This document shows, piece after piece, positions 1 to 10,800 of a DNA stretch of 64,000 bases. Under the pieces are notes generated by a model. It searched no databases. It saw only the letters and a program-made list of their open reading frames with translations, and was not told the DNA's origin. Within the stretch, counting starts at the first letter, position 1. Every line of letters starts with the position of its first letter. This DNA is from Isoalcanivorax pacificus W11-5. GTDB lineage: Bacteria; Pseudomonadota; Gammaproteobacteria; Pseudomonadales; Alcanivoracaceae. The position numbers were made by a program, and so were the translations under genes. The DNA lies in the NCBI RefSeq assembly GCF_000299335.2, contig NZ_CP004387.1:930001-994000 (forward strand). Direction: 5' to 3'.

Positions 1-2
1 TG

Positions 3-2279
3 TTCGGCACGCCCTATGCGCATGCGTTGCTGGACCGTGATGGCCGCCTGCTGGCGGCGACCATCGCGCCGGATGAGCAGTGGCGTTTCTCGCCGGTGGA
101 GACAGCGCCCCCGCGTTTTGCCCGCGCGCTGGTGACCTTCGAGGACAAACGCTTTTTCTGGCATCCCGGTGTGGACCCGCTGGCGATTGTCCGCGCCACG
201 CGCGACAACCTGCGCCATGGCCGCGTGGTCAGCGGCGGCAGCACTCTGACCATGCAACTGGCGCGGCAGATTGCCGGCCATGATGCCCGCACCCTGGCGG
301 CCAAGCTGGATGAAGCTTGGCTGGCGCTGCGGCTGGAGCTGCATTACAGCAAGGAGGCGCTGCTGGCGCTGTACGCCAGCCACGCGCCGTTTGGCGGTAA
401 TGTGGTGGGCCTCAATGCCGCCGCCTGGCGTTACTTCGACCGCCCGCCGGCGGAACTGAGCTGGGCCGAGGCGGCCATGCTGGCGGTGCTGCCGAACAAC
501 CCCGCGTTGCTGCACCCCGGCCGCAACCGCGAGGCACTGCAGGCAAAACGGGACCGGCTGCTGGCCGCGCTGCACGCACAGGGCGACATGAGCGATCTGG
601 ATTTTCGCCTCGCCCTGGCCGAGCCGTTGCCGTCCTCGCCGCGTCCGCTGCCGCGTCTTGCGCCGCATCTTCTGGCGACGTTGCAACAGCAGCATGGTGA
701 TGGCTTTTTCCACACCACCCTGAGCCGCGACCTGCAACAGGGCGTGATGCAGATTGCCGCACGCCACGGCCAGCGGCTGGGCCGCGAAGGGATATCTGAT
801 CTGGCGGTGCTGGTGCTGGATCATCGCGATGGCCAGGTGCGTGCCTACGTCGGTAACCATGCGGCCGGAGAAGTGAATCGTGAAGGCGGCATGCTGGACC
901 TGATCCAGCGCCCACGCAGCAACGGCAGCCTGCTGAAACCGTTTCTGTATGCGCTGATGTTGCAGGAAGGGCAATTGCTGCCGCAGACGCTGGTGGCGGA
1001 TATCCCGACCCAGTTTGCCGGCTACAGCCCGGAGAACTACGACCGCGATTACCGCGGCGCGGTGTCCGCCAGGGCGGCACTGGCGCGTTCGCTGAACGTG
1101 CCGATGGTGCGCCTGCTGCGCCAGTATGGCGTCGAGCGCTTTCATGACCAGCTCACGGCGCTGGGCCTGACCACCCTGTTCCGGGCACCGGCGGATTATG
1201 GCCTGACGCTGATCCTCGGGGGCTCGGAAGCGACACTGTGGGAGTTGACCGGCCTGTACATGAACCTGGTCATCAGCGCCCGCGACGGTATCGATGCGCG
1301 GCCACGCCGGCCGCAATGGCTACTGGAGGAAACGCCCGCCCCCTTGCCCCCGGTCATCGGCCAGGGCGCCGCCTGGCTGACCCTGCAGGCGCTCACCGAC
1401 GTGGTGCGGCCGGGCGAGGACAGTGTCTGGCGCGAGTACGCTTCCAGCCAGCCGATTGCCTGGAAAACCGGCACCAGTTTCGGGCTGCGTGATGGCTGGG
1501 CAATTGGCAGTAACGGCGAGTACACAGTCGGCGTCTGGGCCGGCAATGCCGAGGGACAGGGCGTGCCGGGGCTGACCGGCACCACCGCTGCCGCGCCGGT
1601 GATGCTGGAAGTGTTCAGCCTGCTCGGTGTGACACCCTGGCTGCGCACCCCGCACTGGGCATTGCAGGATATCGCTGTCTGCGCCGACGACAGTTTGCTG
1701 CCGCAGGGCGACTGCCCGACCCGTGTCGTCAAGGCGCCGCGCGACAGTCATTTTGAACAAGTCTCCTCGCATTACCGGCGCATTCATGTGGACAGTGCCG
1801 GCTACCGCGTGCACGCCGGCTGCGAAAATCCGCTGCGCATGCAGACGCGCGCGCAATTCCTGCTGCCGGCGGCGCAGGAGTTTTTCTGGCGCCGGCATCA
1901 TCCGGAATACCGGCCGCTGCCGCCCTGGCGCGAGGATTGCCTGGCACGGCTGGCAGACTTTACCGACGATCACCCCATTGCGCTGCTGTACCCGCAGGAC
2001 GGCACCCGGGTGATGCTGCCGGTGGACCTGGACGGCCGCCTGGGCCGGGTGATGTTCCGCGCCGTGCACCGCGACCCGCGCGCGCGGCTGCAATGGCATC
2101 TGGACGACACCTATCTCGGTGAAACACGCCACTTTCATGAGCGGGCGTTGTTGCTGACACCTGGCTGGCACCAGATTGTGCTGATCGATCAGCATGGCCA
2201 GCGTCTCGCGCAATGGGTGAAGGCCCTCGCCCGCGATGACCAGGCCGTGAACAGGCCTGTTGACCTCAATCAGCATTGA
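3..2279 (+). CDS. pbpC: Penicillin-binding protein 1C (5' end outside window)
   Basis: Bifunctional peptidoglycan synthase, inner-membrane anchored and acting in the periplasm. The reading frame is open from base 3, so the N-terminus, including the membrane anchor, lies upstream of the window. Visible in order are the glycosyltransferase domain with EDKRFFWHPGVD and GGSTLTMQLAR, the transpeptidase domain with SLLK (SxxK), SLN (SxN) and KTGTS (KTG), and a C-terminal region matching the PBP1C C-terminal domain in position and size. About 758 codons are present, close to a complete family member. No partner gene is visible; in many bacteria the gene upstream encodes an alpha-2-macroglobulin, which would be outside the window. 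Confidence in the family is high. Confidence 0.93.
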   Translation, partial: FGTPYAHALLDRDGRLLAATIAPDEQWRFSPVETAPPRFARALVTFEDKRFFWHPGVDPLAIVRATRDNLRHGRVVSGGSTLTMQLARQIAGHDARTLAAKLDEAWLALRLELHYSKEALLALYASHAPFGGNVVGLNAAAWRYFDRPPAELSWAEAAMLAVLPNNPALLHPGRNREALQAKRDRLLAALHAQGDMSDLDFRLALAEPLPSSPRPLPRLAPHLLATLQQQHGDGFFHTTLSRDLQQGVMQIAARHGQRLGREGISDLAVLVLDHRDGQVRAYVGNHAAGEVNREGGMLDLIQRPRSNGSLLKPFLYALMLQEGQLLPQTLVADIPTQFAGYSPENYDRDYRGAVSARAALARSLNVPMVRLLRQYGVERFHDQLTALGLTTLFRAPADYGLTLILGGSEATLWELTGLYMNLVISARDGIDARPRRPQWLLEETPAPLPPVIGQGAAWLTLQALTDVVRPGEDSVWREYASSQPIAWKTGTSFGLRDGWAIGSNGEYTVGVWAGNAEGQGVPGLTGTTAAAPVMLEVFSLLGVTPWLRTPHWALQDIAVCADDSLLPQGDCPTRVVKAPRDSHFEQVSSHYRRIHVDSAGYRVHAGCENPLRMQTRAQFLLPAAQEFFWRRHHPEYRPLPPWREDCLARLADFTDDHPIALLYPQDGTRVMLPVDLDGRLGRVMFRAVHRDPRARLQWHLDDTYLGETRHFHERALLLTPGWHQIVLIDQHGQRLAQWVKALARDDQAVNRPVDLNQH

Positions 2280-2349
2280 GGTCGTATGATCCCGGTTTCG
2301 TTTTGCGTCCGGTGACGCATTGTCTGTTTTCTGCCCGGATAGGTTGTTC

Positions 2350-4176
2350 ATGTTTCGCTGGTTCGAACAACGGCTGCCGCCGTTCCCCCCTGAAACGCCG
2401 GAGACGCCGCCGGCCACCCTGTTTGCCTTCTGTCGTCACTACACCCGTGGGGCCGGGCCGTACCTGATTGCCAGTGCCGTACTGATGGCGGTGATCGCGC
2501 TGATCGAAGTGTGGATGTTCGGCTTCCTCGGCAACATCGTCGACTGGCTGTCGCTGCAGGATCGCGCCACCTTCCTGGACCGCGAGGGTGTTCATCTCGC
2601 CTGGATGGCGGCGCTGGTGCTGGTCGGTCTGCCGCTGGCGGTGGTGCTGCATTCGCTGGTGCTGCACCAGACGCTGATGGGCAATTACCCGATGCGCATT
2701 CGCTGGCTGGTGCACCGTTATCTGCTCGGCCAGTCAATGGATTTCTATCAGGATGAATTCGCCGGCCGCATTGCCACCAAGATGATGCAGACCGCGCTGG
2801 CGGTGCGCGAATCGGTGATCAAGCTGATCGACGTGCTGAACTATGTGGCGGTGTATTTCCTCGGCACCCTGCTGATCATCGGCAGCGCCGACTGGCGGCT
2901 GGCGACGCCACTGGTGATCTGGCTGGTGTGCTACATCCTGTTCCTGCGCGTGTTCGTGCCGATGCTCGGCCGCGTGGCGGAGAAACAGGCAGATGCCCGC
3001 TCGGTGATGACCGGTCGCATCGTCGACAGCTACACCAACATCCAGACCGTGAAGCTGTTTTCCCACGCGCGCCGTGAGGCGGCATATGCCCGCGAGGGCA
3101 TGGACGGCTTCCTGACCACGGTCAACCAGCAGATGCGCCTGGTGACGGTGCTCAATGGCGTGCTCTACAGCCTCAACTCGCTGCTGCTGTTCTCGGTGAC
3201 GGCGCTGGCATTGTGGTTGTGGCTGGGGGAATACGTCAGCGTCGGCGCTGTGGCGGTGGCGCTGGGCCTGGTACTGAGACTGTGGGGGATGTCGCAGTGG
3301 GTGATGTGGGAAACAGCCGGGCTGTTCGAGAACATCGGTACCGTGCAGGATGGCCTGGGTACGATTGCCCGGCCGCACACGGTGCAGGACAAAGCCGGCG
3401 CAACGGCCCTGGATGTGCCACGCGGTGAAATCCGCTTTGAGCATGTCGCGTTTCATTATGGTCGTGATGCGGGCCTGTTTGATGACCTGGACCTGACCAT
3501 CCGTGCCGGTGAAAAAGTCGGCCTGGTGGGCCGTTCCGGTGCCGGCAAGTCGACGCTGGTCAGCCTGCTGCTGCGCTTCCATGATGTGCAGGGCGGCCGC
3601 ATCCTGATCGATGGCCAGCCGATCGACCAGGTGACACAGGAGTCGCTGCGCGCCAATATCGGCATGGTCACGCAGGACACCTCGCTGCTGCATCGCTCGG
3701 TGCGTGACAACATTCGCTACGGGCGGCCGGACGCCACCGAAGAGCAGGTCATCGATGCGGCGAAACGCGCCCACGCGTGGGAATTCATTCCGGCGCTGAG
3801 TGATATCAAGGGCCGCACCGGGCTGTCGGCGCACGTCGGCGAGCGCGGGGTCAAGTTGTCCGGCGGCCAGCGCCAGCGGGTGGCGATTGCCCGCGTGGTG
3901 CTCAAGGATGCGCCGATCCTGATACTGGATGAGGCGACCTCGGCACTGGATTCTGAAGTGGAGACCGCGATCCAGGAAAACCTGGCGCAGTTGATGGAAG
4001 GCAAGACAGTGATCGCCATTGCCCACCGGCTGTCCACCATCGCGGCGATGGACCGGCTGGTGGTGATGGACCAGGGCCGTATCATCGAGCAGGGCAGCCA
4101 TGATGAACTGGTGGCGCGCGGTGGCGTGTATGCGCAGCTCTGGCAGCGCCAGTCAGGAGGGTTCCTGGCGGACTAG
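2350..4176 (+). CDS. ABC exporter, fused permease-ATPase (MsbA/MdlB type)
   Basis: A half-transporter of 608 residues, expected to act as a homodimer in the inner membrane and export a hydrophobic or lipid-like substrate. The N-terminal half has about six hydrophobic segments. The nucleotide-binding half has Walker A GRSGAGKST (residues 394-402), a Q-loop in VTQDTSLL, the signature LSGGQRQR, Walker B ILILDEATSALD and the H-loop IAHRLSTI. The ATG at 2350 was preferred over a TTG at 2320 because GGATAGG precedes it at suitable spacing. It follows pbpC by 70 bp and could be co-transcribed with it. The substrate cannot be told from sequence. It is not placed next to lpxK, so calling it msbA would be unsafe. 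Confidence 0.9.
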   Translation: MFRWFEQRLPPFPPETPETPPATLFAFCRHYTRGAGPYLIASAVLMAVIALIEVWMFGFLGNIVDWLSLQDRATFLDREGVHLAWMAALVLVGLPLAVVLHSLVLHQTLMGNYPMRIRWLVHRYLLGQSMDFYQDEFAGRIATKMMQTALAVRESVIKLIDVLNYVAVYFLGTLLIIGSADWRLATPLVIWLVCYILFLRVFVPMLGRVAEKQADARSVMTGRIVDSYTNIQTVKLFSHARREAAYAREGMDGFLTTVNQQMRLVTVLNGVLYSLNSLLLFSVTALALWLWLGEYVSVGAVAVALGLVLRLWGMSQWVMWETAGLFENIGTVQDGLGTIARPHTVQDKAGATALDVPRGEIRFEHVAFHYGRDAGLFDDLDLTIRAGEKVGLVGRSGAGKSTLVSLLLRFHDVQGGRILIDGQPIDQVTQESLRANIGMVTQDTSLLHRSVRDNIRYGRPDATEEQVIDAAKRAHAWEFIPALSDIKGRTGLSAHVGERGVKLSGGQRQRVAIARVVLKDAPILILDEATSALDSEVETAIQENLAQLMEGKTVIAIAHRLSTIAAMDRLVVMDQGRIIEQGSHDELVARGGVYAQLWQRQSGGFLAD

Positions 4177-4233
4177 GGCCAGCGGCAGGTGGATCTAGTG
4201 TCGACAGGCCCTGAATAACGACAAGGAGGGGAC

Positions 4234-4878
4234 GTGAGCCCGGAGGAACAGCAAGGATTCGCGGAGGAATTTCTGCGCCACTGGCTGGCCGGCGGTTTTG
4301 GCAGCATGACCAAGCGCGAGACAGAGCTGCTGGTGTTCCACCTGCTGCGTGAGCGGGGCGAGTACCGGGGCCTGTCCGCCTATGCACTGGCGGCGCGGCT
4401 GCGCATTCCCGAGCGCCGCATCCGCACCCTGCGGCTGGAATCGGCGCTCAAGTACGAGGACATCAACAGCAAGGCGGTGCTGGGCCGCATTGTGCAGCGG
4501 CTGGTGGCACAGGATGTGCTGGCCACCTTCGAGGGTGGCAAGGTCTCGGTGGCACTGGAAGACCCGGTCGAGCAGCGTGAGCTGGAACACTTTCTGAAAA
4601 GCCGTGGCCACCACGCCGAGTACACGCTCAACACCGAATTGCTGCGCATCGCGCCGGTGCGGTTGCTGGAGCTGATGCTGGACAATATGGAACGTGGCGA
4701 GCGCGAGTTCGAGAAGCTGGTGCGTCGCCATGTCGACGACAAGGCCGCCAGTGCCCGCCTGCTCGACAAGGCGCTGACGCTGCGACAGAAGTTCGACCGG
4801 CTGCGTGAGGAAACACTCAACAGCCAGACACTGGTGGCATTGATGGGGGATGCTGCGAAAGTCTTTGCGGGGGGGTAG
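4234..4878 (+). CDS. Conserved hypothetical protein, possible HTH region
   Basis: A 214-residue soluble protein starting at GTG after an excellent ribosome-binding site (AAGGAGG, 4222-4228). I do not recognise a named family. It is charged and mostly helical in appearance. The segment LSAYALAARLRIPERRIRTL (about residues 48-67) looks like a helix-turn-helix or winged-helix element. There is no signal peptide or membrane segment. It sits between an ABC exporter and a palindromic repeat pair. Its codon use matches the surrounding high-GC genes, so it is probably a resident gene. Function unknown. Confidence 0.75.
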   Translation: MSPEEQQGFAEEFLRHWLAGGFGSMTKRETELLVFHLLRERGEYRGLSAYALAARLRIPERRIRTLRLESALKYEDINSKAVLGRIVQRLVAQDVLATFEGGKVSVALEDPVEQRELEHFLKSRGHHAEYTLNTELLRIAPVRLLELMLDNMERGEREFEKLVRRHVDDKAASARLLDKALTLRQKFDRLREETLNSQTLVALMGDAAKVFAGG

Positions 4879-4883
4879 CGAGA

Positions 4884-4919
4884 GGTCTGACGTCGGACGT
4901 CTGACGTCGGACGCAAAAC
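4884..4919. repeat. 7-bp GACGTC tandem palindromic repeat, left arm of pair 1
   Basis: A short tandem array of the 7-bp unit GACGTCN (alternating CGGACGT and CTGACGT), ending in GCAAAAC. An inverted partner lies at 5005-5041; the two share about 28 bp in opposite orientation and flank roughly 85 bp of unique sequence. The same motif family occurs at 18537-18658. It lies just after a stop codon. Each arm can fold on itself because the unit contains the palindrome GACGTC. Confidence 0.8.
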
Positions 4920-5004
4920 CGGGGAGCATCTGGTGATGTCAGTTGTGCCATGGGTGTGCACAAGTGCCGAGACAGGCATCTGGACCTTCGGGTACCACGC
5001 CTAT

Positions 5005-5041
5005 GGTTTTTTGCGTCCGACGTCAGACGTCCGACGCTTTT
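5005..5041. repeat. 7-bp GACGTC tandem palindromic repeat, right arm of pair 1
   Basis: Inverted partner of the array at 4884-4919, reading GGTTTTTTGCGTCC and then GACGTC units. It ends about 20 bp before the start of the next gene, so it lies in that gene's 5' untranslated region or promoter. A T-rich stretch beside the palindrome gives it some resemblance to a terminator on one strand. Confidence 0.8.
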
Positions 5042-5063
5042 CAGCAAGGGAGAAGAGGGGACC

Positions 5064-5417
5064 ATGATTACACGAGAGCAGGCGGAGCATTTTGCCCGCG
5101 AATGGATCGATGCCTGGAACAGCCATGACCTGGGGCGCATCCTGTCCCACTACAGCGAGGATTTCAGCATGTCCTCGCCGCGTATCGTGCAGATTGCCGA
5201 TGAGCCCTCCGGCACCCTGCAGGGCAAGGACGCCGTCGGTGCCTACTGGGGCAAGGCGCTGAAACTGCTGCCCAACCTGCATTTCGAATTGCAGGACATT
5301 CTCGTCGGCACCGACAGTGTGACGCTCTATTACCACGGCACCTCCGGCATGGCTGCCGAAGTGTTTTTCTTCAATGAACGGCATCAGGTGTGCCGCGCCT
5401 ACGCGCATTACGCGTAA
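5064..5417 (+). CDS. NTF2-like/SnoaL-fold protein
   Basis: A 117-residue protein of the nuclear-transport-factor-2-like fold, a small cone-shaped fold used both by enzymes and by ligand-binding proteins. The start MITREQAEHFAREWIDAWNS followed by LGRILSHYSEDFSMSSP is the usual first helix and Asp-rich turn. GKDAVGAYWGKALKLLPNLHFEL and the later beta strands complete the domain. The ATG at 5064 was chosen because GAGGGG precedes it; upstream in-frame codons would run into the palindromic repeat. The substrate is unknown. A second NTF2-like gene follows at 5679. Confidence 0.8.
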   Translation: MITREQAEHFAREWIDAWNSHDLGRILSHYSEDFSMSSPRIVQIADEPSGTLQGKDAVGAYWGKALKLLPNLHFELQDILVGTDSVTLYYHGTSGMAAEVFFFNERHQVCRAYAHYA

Positions 5418-5533
5418 CGGGTGTGCACCCTGGCGGACAGCGGCCTGTGGTGGCCTGTCGCTGACATATCCTGACAGGACACGTCAGTCACTCATGGTAT
5501 GACTGTCACTCTGTCGAATTTCCGGCATCCCGA

Positions 5534-5580
5534 ACGACCACAGCAAGACGCCCGCAGAAGGGGCGTCTTGCTGTGGTCGT
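5534..5580. terminator. Perfect 20-bp stem, 7-nt loop hairpin
   Basis: Positions 5534-5553 and 5561-5580 are perfect reverse complements (20 bp) around the loop GCAGAAG at 5554-5560. It lies in the 261-bp gap between two NTF2-like genes. No long T run follows on either strand, so it is not a canonical rho-independent terminator. A transcript end, an RNase III site or a structured small RNA are all possible. The stem is certain; its function is an inference. Confidence 0.6.
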
Positions 5581-5678
5581 GCGCGTGGTGGGCCTGAAGC
5601 GGGGTTGATGTCAGGCTGCGCGGCGATCGGGACTGGATCTGACAGGATCAGGCAATCCGTACATTGATGGAGGGGAGT

Positions 5679-6134
5679 ATGTTGAACCGTCCGGAAGCCC
5701 GTATCAGGCTGGCCTCTGAACATACCGATACCCAGGAACTGACGCAGTTTGTGCTGGAGATGGAACAGGCGTTCAATCGCAAGGACGCCGAGCGGGTCTG
5801 CCGCGACATCACCCGCGATGCAGTCTGGGTAGATCCGGCCGGGGTCGTGCTGGAAGGCTGGTATCGCATCTTTGAGGCACGCAAGAGTCTGTTTGACGGC
5901 CCGTTGCGCGAACTGCGTGCCCGCTACAGCATTGAATACATCCGTTTCCCGGCCCCGGATGCGGCGCTTGTGCACCTGGTGCAGGAGCCGTTGGATGAGC
6001 ATGGCCAGCCGCTCAGCGGTGCACGGGCCTGCCGTAGCCTGTATGTCATGGTGCGGCGGGACGGGCGCTGGTGGCTCTCGGCAGTGCAGAATACCGAATT
6101 GCCGACCCCGCAGGCGCTGCGGGAAAGTGCATGA
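5679..6134 (+). CDS. NTF2-like (SgcJ/DUF4440-type) protein
   Basis: A 151-residue protein with the second NTF2-like fold in this stretch. LTQFVLEMEQAFNRKDAERV gives the N-terminal helix, ITRDAVWVDPAGVVLEGWYR the next strands, and VRRDGRWWLSAVQNTELP the typical C-terminal strands. The ATG at 5679 follows GGAGGGGA; a TTG and an ATG slightly upstream in frame are less well placed. It lies 15 bp before an ABC transporter ATPase, so the two are probably in one transcription unit. Whether it serves the transporter is unknown. Confidence 0.78.
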   Translation: MLNRPEARIRLASEHTDTQELTQFVLEMEQAFNRKDAERVCRDITRDAVWVDPAGVVLEGWYRIFEARKSLFDGPLRELRARYSIEYIRFPAPDAALVHLVQEPLDEHGQPLSGARACRSLYVMVRRDGRWWLSAVQNTELPTPQALRESA

Positions 6135-6149
6135 TCATAAGGAGGACGC

Positions 6150-7093
<944 letters not shown>

Positions 7094-7094
<1 letters not shown>

Positions 7095-7855
7095 TGAACC
7101 GTTATGCGATCCGCGCCATTTACCGGTTCGAGATGGCCCGCACGTTCCGGACACTGATGCAGAGCATCGCCTCGCCGGTACTGTCCACCTCGCTGTATTT
7201 CATCGTGTTCGGTTCCGCCATCGGCTCGCGCATGGTGGAAATTGACGGCATCGGCTACGGCGCCTTTATCGTGCCGGGCCTGATCATGCTGATGCTGCTG
7301 ACCGAGAGCATTTCCAATGCGTCATTCGGCATCTACATGCCGCGCTACGCGGGCACCATCTATGAGGTGCTGTCAGCGCCGGTATCCTATGTGGAAGTGG
7401 TGATCGGCTATGTCGGTGCAGCGGCGACCAAGTCGGTGATGCTGGGATTGCTGATCCTGCTGACGGCGCGGTTATTTGTGCCGTTCGAGATACAGCATCC
7501 GGTATGGATGGTGGCGTTCCTGATTCTCACGGCGGTCACCTTCAGCCTGTTCGGTTTCATTATCGGCATCTGGGCCGACGGCTTTGAAAAGCTGCAGATC
7601 ATCCCGCTGATGGTGGTGACGCCGCTGACCTTCCTGGGGGGCACTTTCTATTCAATCAGCATGCTGCCGCCGCTGTGGCAGAAGATCACGCTGTTCAACC
7701 CGGTGGTGTACCTGATCAGCGGCTTTCGCTGGAGTTTCTACGGCGTCTCGGATGTGGATGTGGCGGTCAGCTTCGGCATGACGCTCGCCTTCATGCTGAC
7801 CTGCGTGCTGGTCATCTGGTGGATTTTCCGCACCGGCTACCGCCTGAAACAATGA
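7094..7855 (+). CDS. yadH: ABC-2 type transporter permease (YadH-like)
   Basis: An inner-membrane permease of 253 residues with about six hydrophobic segments, partner of the ATPase encoded immediately upstream. The pattern of an N-terminal cytoplasmic helix ([15 protein letters not shown]), the [12 protein letters not shown] segment and the late [19 protein letters not shown] segment matches the ABC-2 membrane protein family. It converges with mscK, leaving 17 bp between the stop codons. Confidence 0.9.
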
Positions 7856-7872
7856 CGCAACCTGGGGCCTGT

Positions 7873-10800
7873 TCACACCTGGGCGGGGCCGCCATCCTGC
7901 TGTGTACGGATGGCGATCTCCTCGCCCACCTTGTTCTTGATGAACACATCCAGCTGATTGAATGCAATCTCCAGCCCGTTCTCGCGGCACAGTGCGTCAA
8001 TGCGGCGCAGCAGTTCATCGCCGGCCGGTACCCGGTCACTCAGTTCATGCACATGCAGCCGCAGTTCGTGATCCAGTGAGCTGGCACCGAAGGCCGTGAA
8101 CAATGCCAGCGGCGCGGGTGTCTTCATGACGCGCGGGTTCTCGCTGGCGGCCTGCAACAACACCTTGCGTGCCAGTTCCAGATCGCTGCCGTAGGCGAAA
8201 CCGACCTGGATCACCAGCCGTGTCACGCTGTCGCTCAGTGACCAGTTGATCAGCCGGTCGGTGACGAACGATTTGTTCGGGATGATGATTTCCTTGTTGT
8301 CGAAATCGCGGATGGTGGTGGCGCGGATGCGTATCCGGTTGACCGTGCCGGACAGGTCGCCGATGGTCACCAGGTCGCCGATGCGTACCGGGCGCTCGAA
8401 CAGGATGATGATGCCGGAGACGAAATTCCCGAACACTTCCTGCAGGCCAAAACCCAGGCCGACACCGAGTGCCGCCACCAGCCATTGCAGCTTGGACCAG
8501 GACACGCCCAGGGAGCCCAGCGAGACCAGGATGCCGACGGCGGTCAGGGTATAGGCCAGCAGCGAGGTGATGGCGTAGGCGCTGCCGGGGCGCAGCGCCA
8601 GCCGCGACAGGATCATCACTTCCAGCAGGCCGGGCAGGTTGCGCGCCATCATCAGTGCGACCACCAGGAAGATCAGCGCGAACAGCACATCGCCGAGGCT
8701 GGTGCTCACCTCGCGCGCTTGTGCGCCTTCCCCCAGTGTCTGTTGCCACAGCGTCACATTGTCGAGGTAGGACATGGCGCCAATAAGATCCGCCCACACC
8801 CAGTAGATGGCGACGCCGAAGGCCAGCAGGAGGAACAGGTTGGCCAGACGCAGCGACTGGGTATTGACCAGTTCCAGGTCCATCGGCGGTTCTTCCACCA
8901 CTTCCGGTTGCTCCCCGGCTTCGGCGGCTGCCTTCTGCTCGCGCTGTTCCTCGCGCCGGGCCAGCGCGCGCCGGTAGGCGAGGCGCCGTGCCGCCAGTGT
9001 CAGGCCGCGCCGCACCGTGGCACCGATCAGCAGCCACAGCAGCAACAGGTAAAAGGTATCCACCAGCCGGCCGCCCAGTTGCACCGCCGTGTAGTAGTAC
9101 CCCACCGCGCCGAGCACAGTCAGGATCAGCGGTATCAGTGCCACCGTGGCCACGGTGGTGTAGCGCACCAGGCGCACCTTCTGTTTGCTCGGGTAGTGCT
9201 CGGCCAGCCGCCACAGCAGTACCGCCAGCAACGGCCCGCTGACCAGCACCACCAGCAGGCCGAGTATGTCGTCGGCGAGCAGTTCCGGGGCACGCTCGCC
9301 AATGGCGATGACAATGCCCAGCGGCAGGAATGCCAGTGCAGTGAACAGGGTCTGCCGGCGCAACAGGCGCACGTTATCGGCGGGCCAGCGGAAGTGGCGC
9401 GTGATCACGCTGTCCTTGCCCAGCAGCCGCAGCAGGGTGCCGAACACCAGCACAATCATCGAGACTTTCATCAGCACTGCGCCGATCAGCACCGCGCCGG
9501 GGGTGTCCCCGCTGCGCAGTACCAGGCCCAGGGTGACCAGTACCAGCGGCAGCGGCGCGGTAAGCAGCAGGGTCAGCCACAGGGCCAGCGGCGTGTGTTG
9601 CTGCGAATCCTGTTTCAGAAAACCGACGTCCTGATGCAACACCTTGAGCCGTGTCTTGATGCTGCGCCGGCGCCACAGCAGCACCAGTGCCACCAGCGCG
9701 GCGAATGCGACCACCGGCCAGAGGGCCTGGAAGCGTTCCAGTGCCTGCTGCCAGTAGCTGTTGTGCAACAGATTGCGCCACTCCCGCGCCAGCGTGCCGG
9801 GGGACTCGCGCAAGGTGCTCAGGCTCAGCGGCCGGCTGCTGGGCATCCAGAACAGCTGCTGCTGGATGGTGTCGCGGGCGGTGCGCCGCGCCGCGTCCAG
9901 TTGTGCACGCACGGTGGTGGCGTTGATCGACAGGGTCAGCAGCCGCGACAGTTCCGGGTCAAGCTGTTGCAGCAGTTCCTTGCGCACGTTCAGCAGCGAC
10001 AGCAGGGCGGCGCGGATATCGGTGTTGTCTGTCTCGGCAGTACCAGCGAGCAAGCGGTTGGCGGTGGCGCCGGTATCCAGCAGCGCTTCGCGCTGATCGG
10101 TGATCTGGAACTGTTCCAGACGCAGCTCGGCGATATCCGGCGTGGCCACACCACTGTCATCCAGCCGTGGCAGCAGGCGTTGTTGCTGGTAGAGGATGCG
10201 CGACAGCAGCAGGCTGCCCTGCAGGGCAGCCACCTGTTCGGTCAGTGACCGTTCCAGTTGCCGTACCTTGTCGAGCTGGTTGCGCAATTGCAGGTTCACG
10301 CGCAGTTGCTCGTTGACCTGTGCGGTGACGGTCAGTATCCGTTCGGCCAGCGCCTGGTTCTGTGCGAGCTGGTCACGCAGCAGCGGGCTGTCGGGCAGCG
10401 CGGCGATCTGTTCGCTGGCGGCCTCAATGGCCGCGCGGGTGCGTACCTGGCGCTTCTGTTCCAGCACCGATTGCAGGACGCCCAGGCGGGTGTCGTCGTC
10501 ATCGATGCGGCGTTGCAGCAGCGCGGCCTGCTGGCTGGCCAGAGTCTGCAGGTCGGAATTGGCCTGCAATTCAATGCGGCGCAATTCCAGCCGGCTGTTC
10601 AGTGCCGCAATCTGCGCCCGCAGGCGGGTGGTGGTGGCGGTGTTGTCGAGGGCGTCGTCACGCACGTTGAGCTGGATCAGCGTGCTGCGGGCTGCTTCCA
10701 GTTCGTCCAGGGTGCTGGCAATCGCGTTCTGCGCCCGCTCCGGCAGCATCTGGTTGCTGCTGACATCGCTGGTGGCGTCGGACAATTGTTCCTGCAGCTG

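Noticed and set aside
1320-2417. 365-codon open frame on the minus strand over the end of pbpC
   Set aside because: Antisense to pbpC's conserved C-terminal region; no domain or ribosome-binding site.
8485-10248. 587-codon open frame on the plus strand
   Set aside because: Antisense shadow of mscK with Gln/His/Arg-rich nonsense composition typical of high-GC antisense frames.
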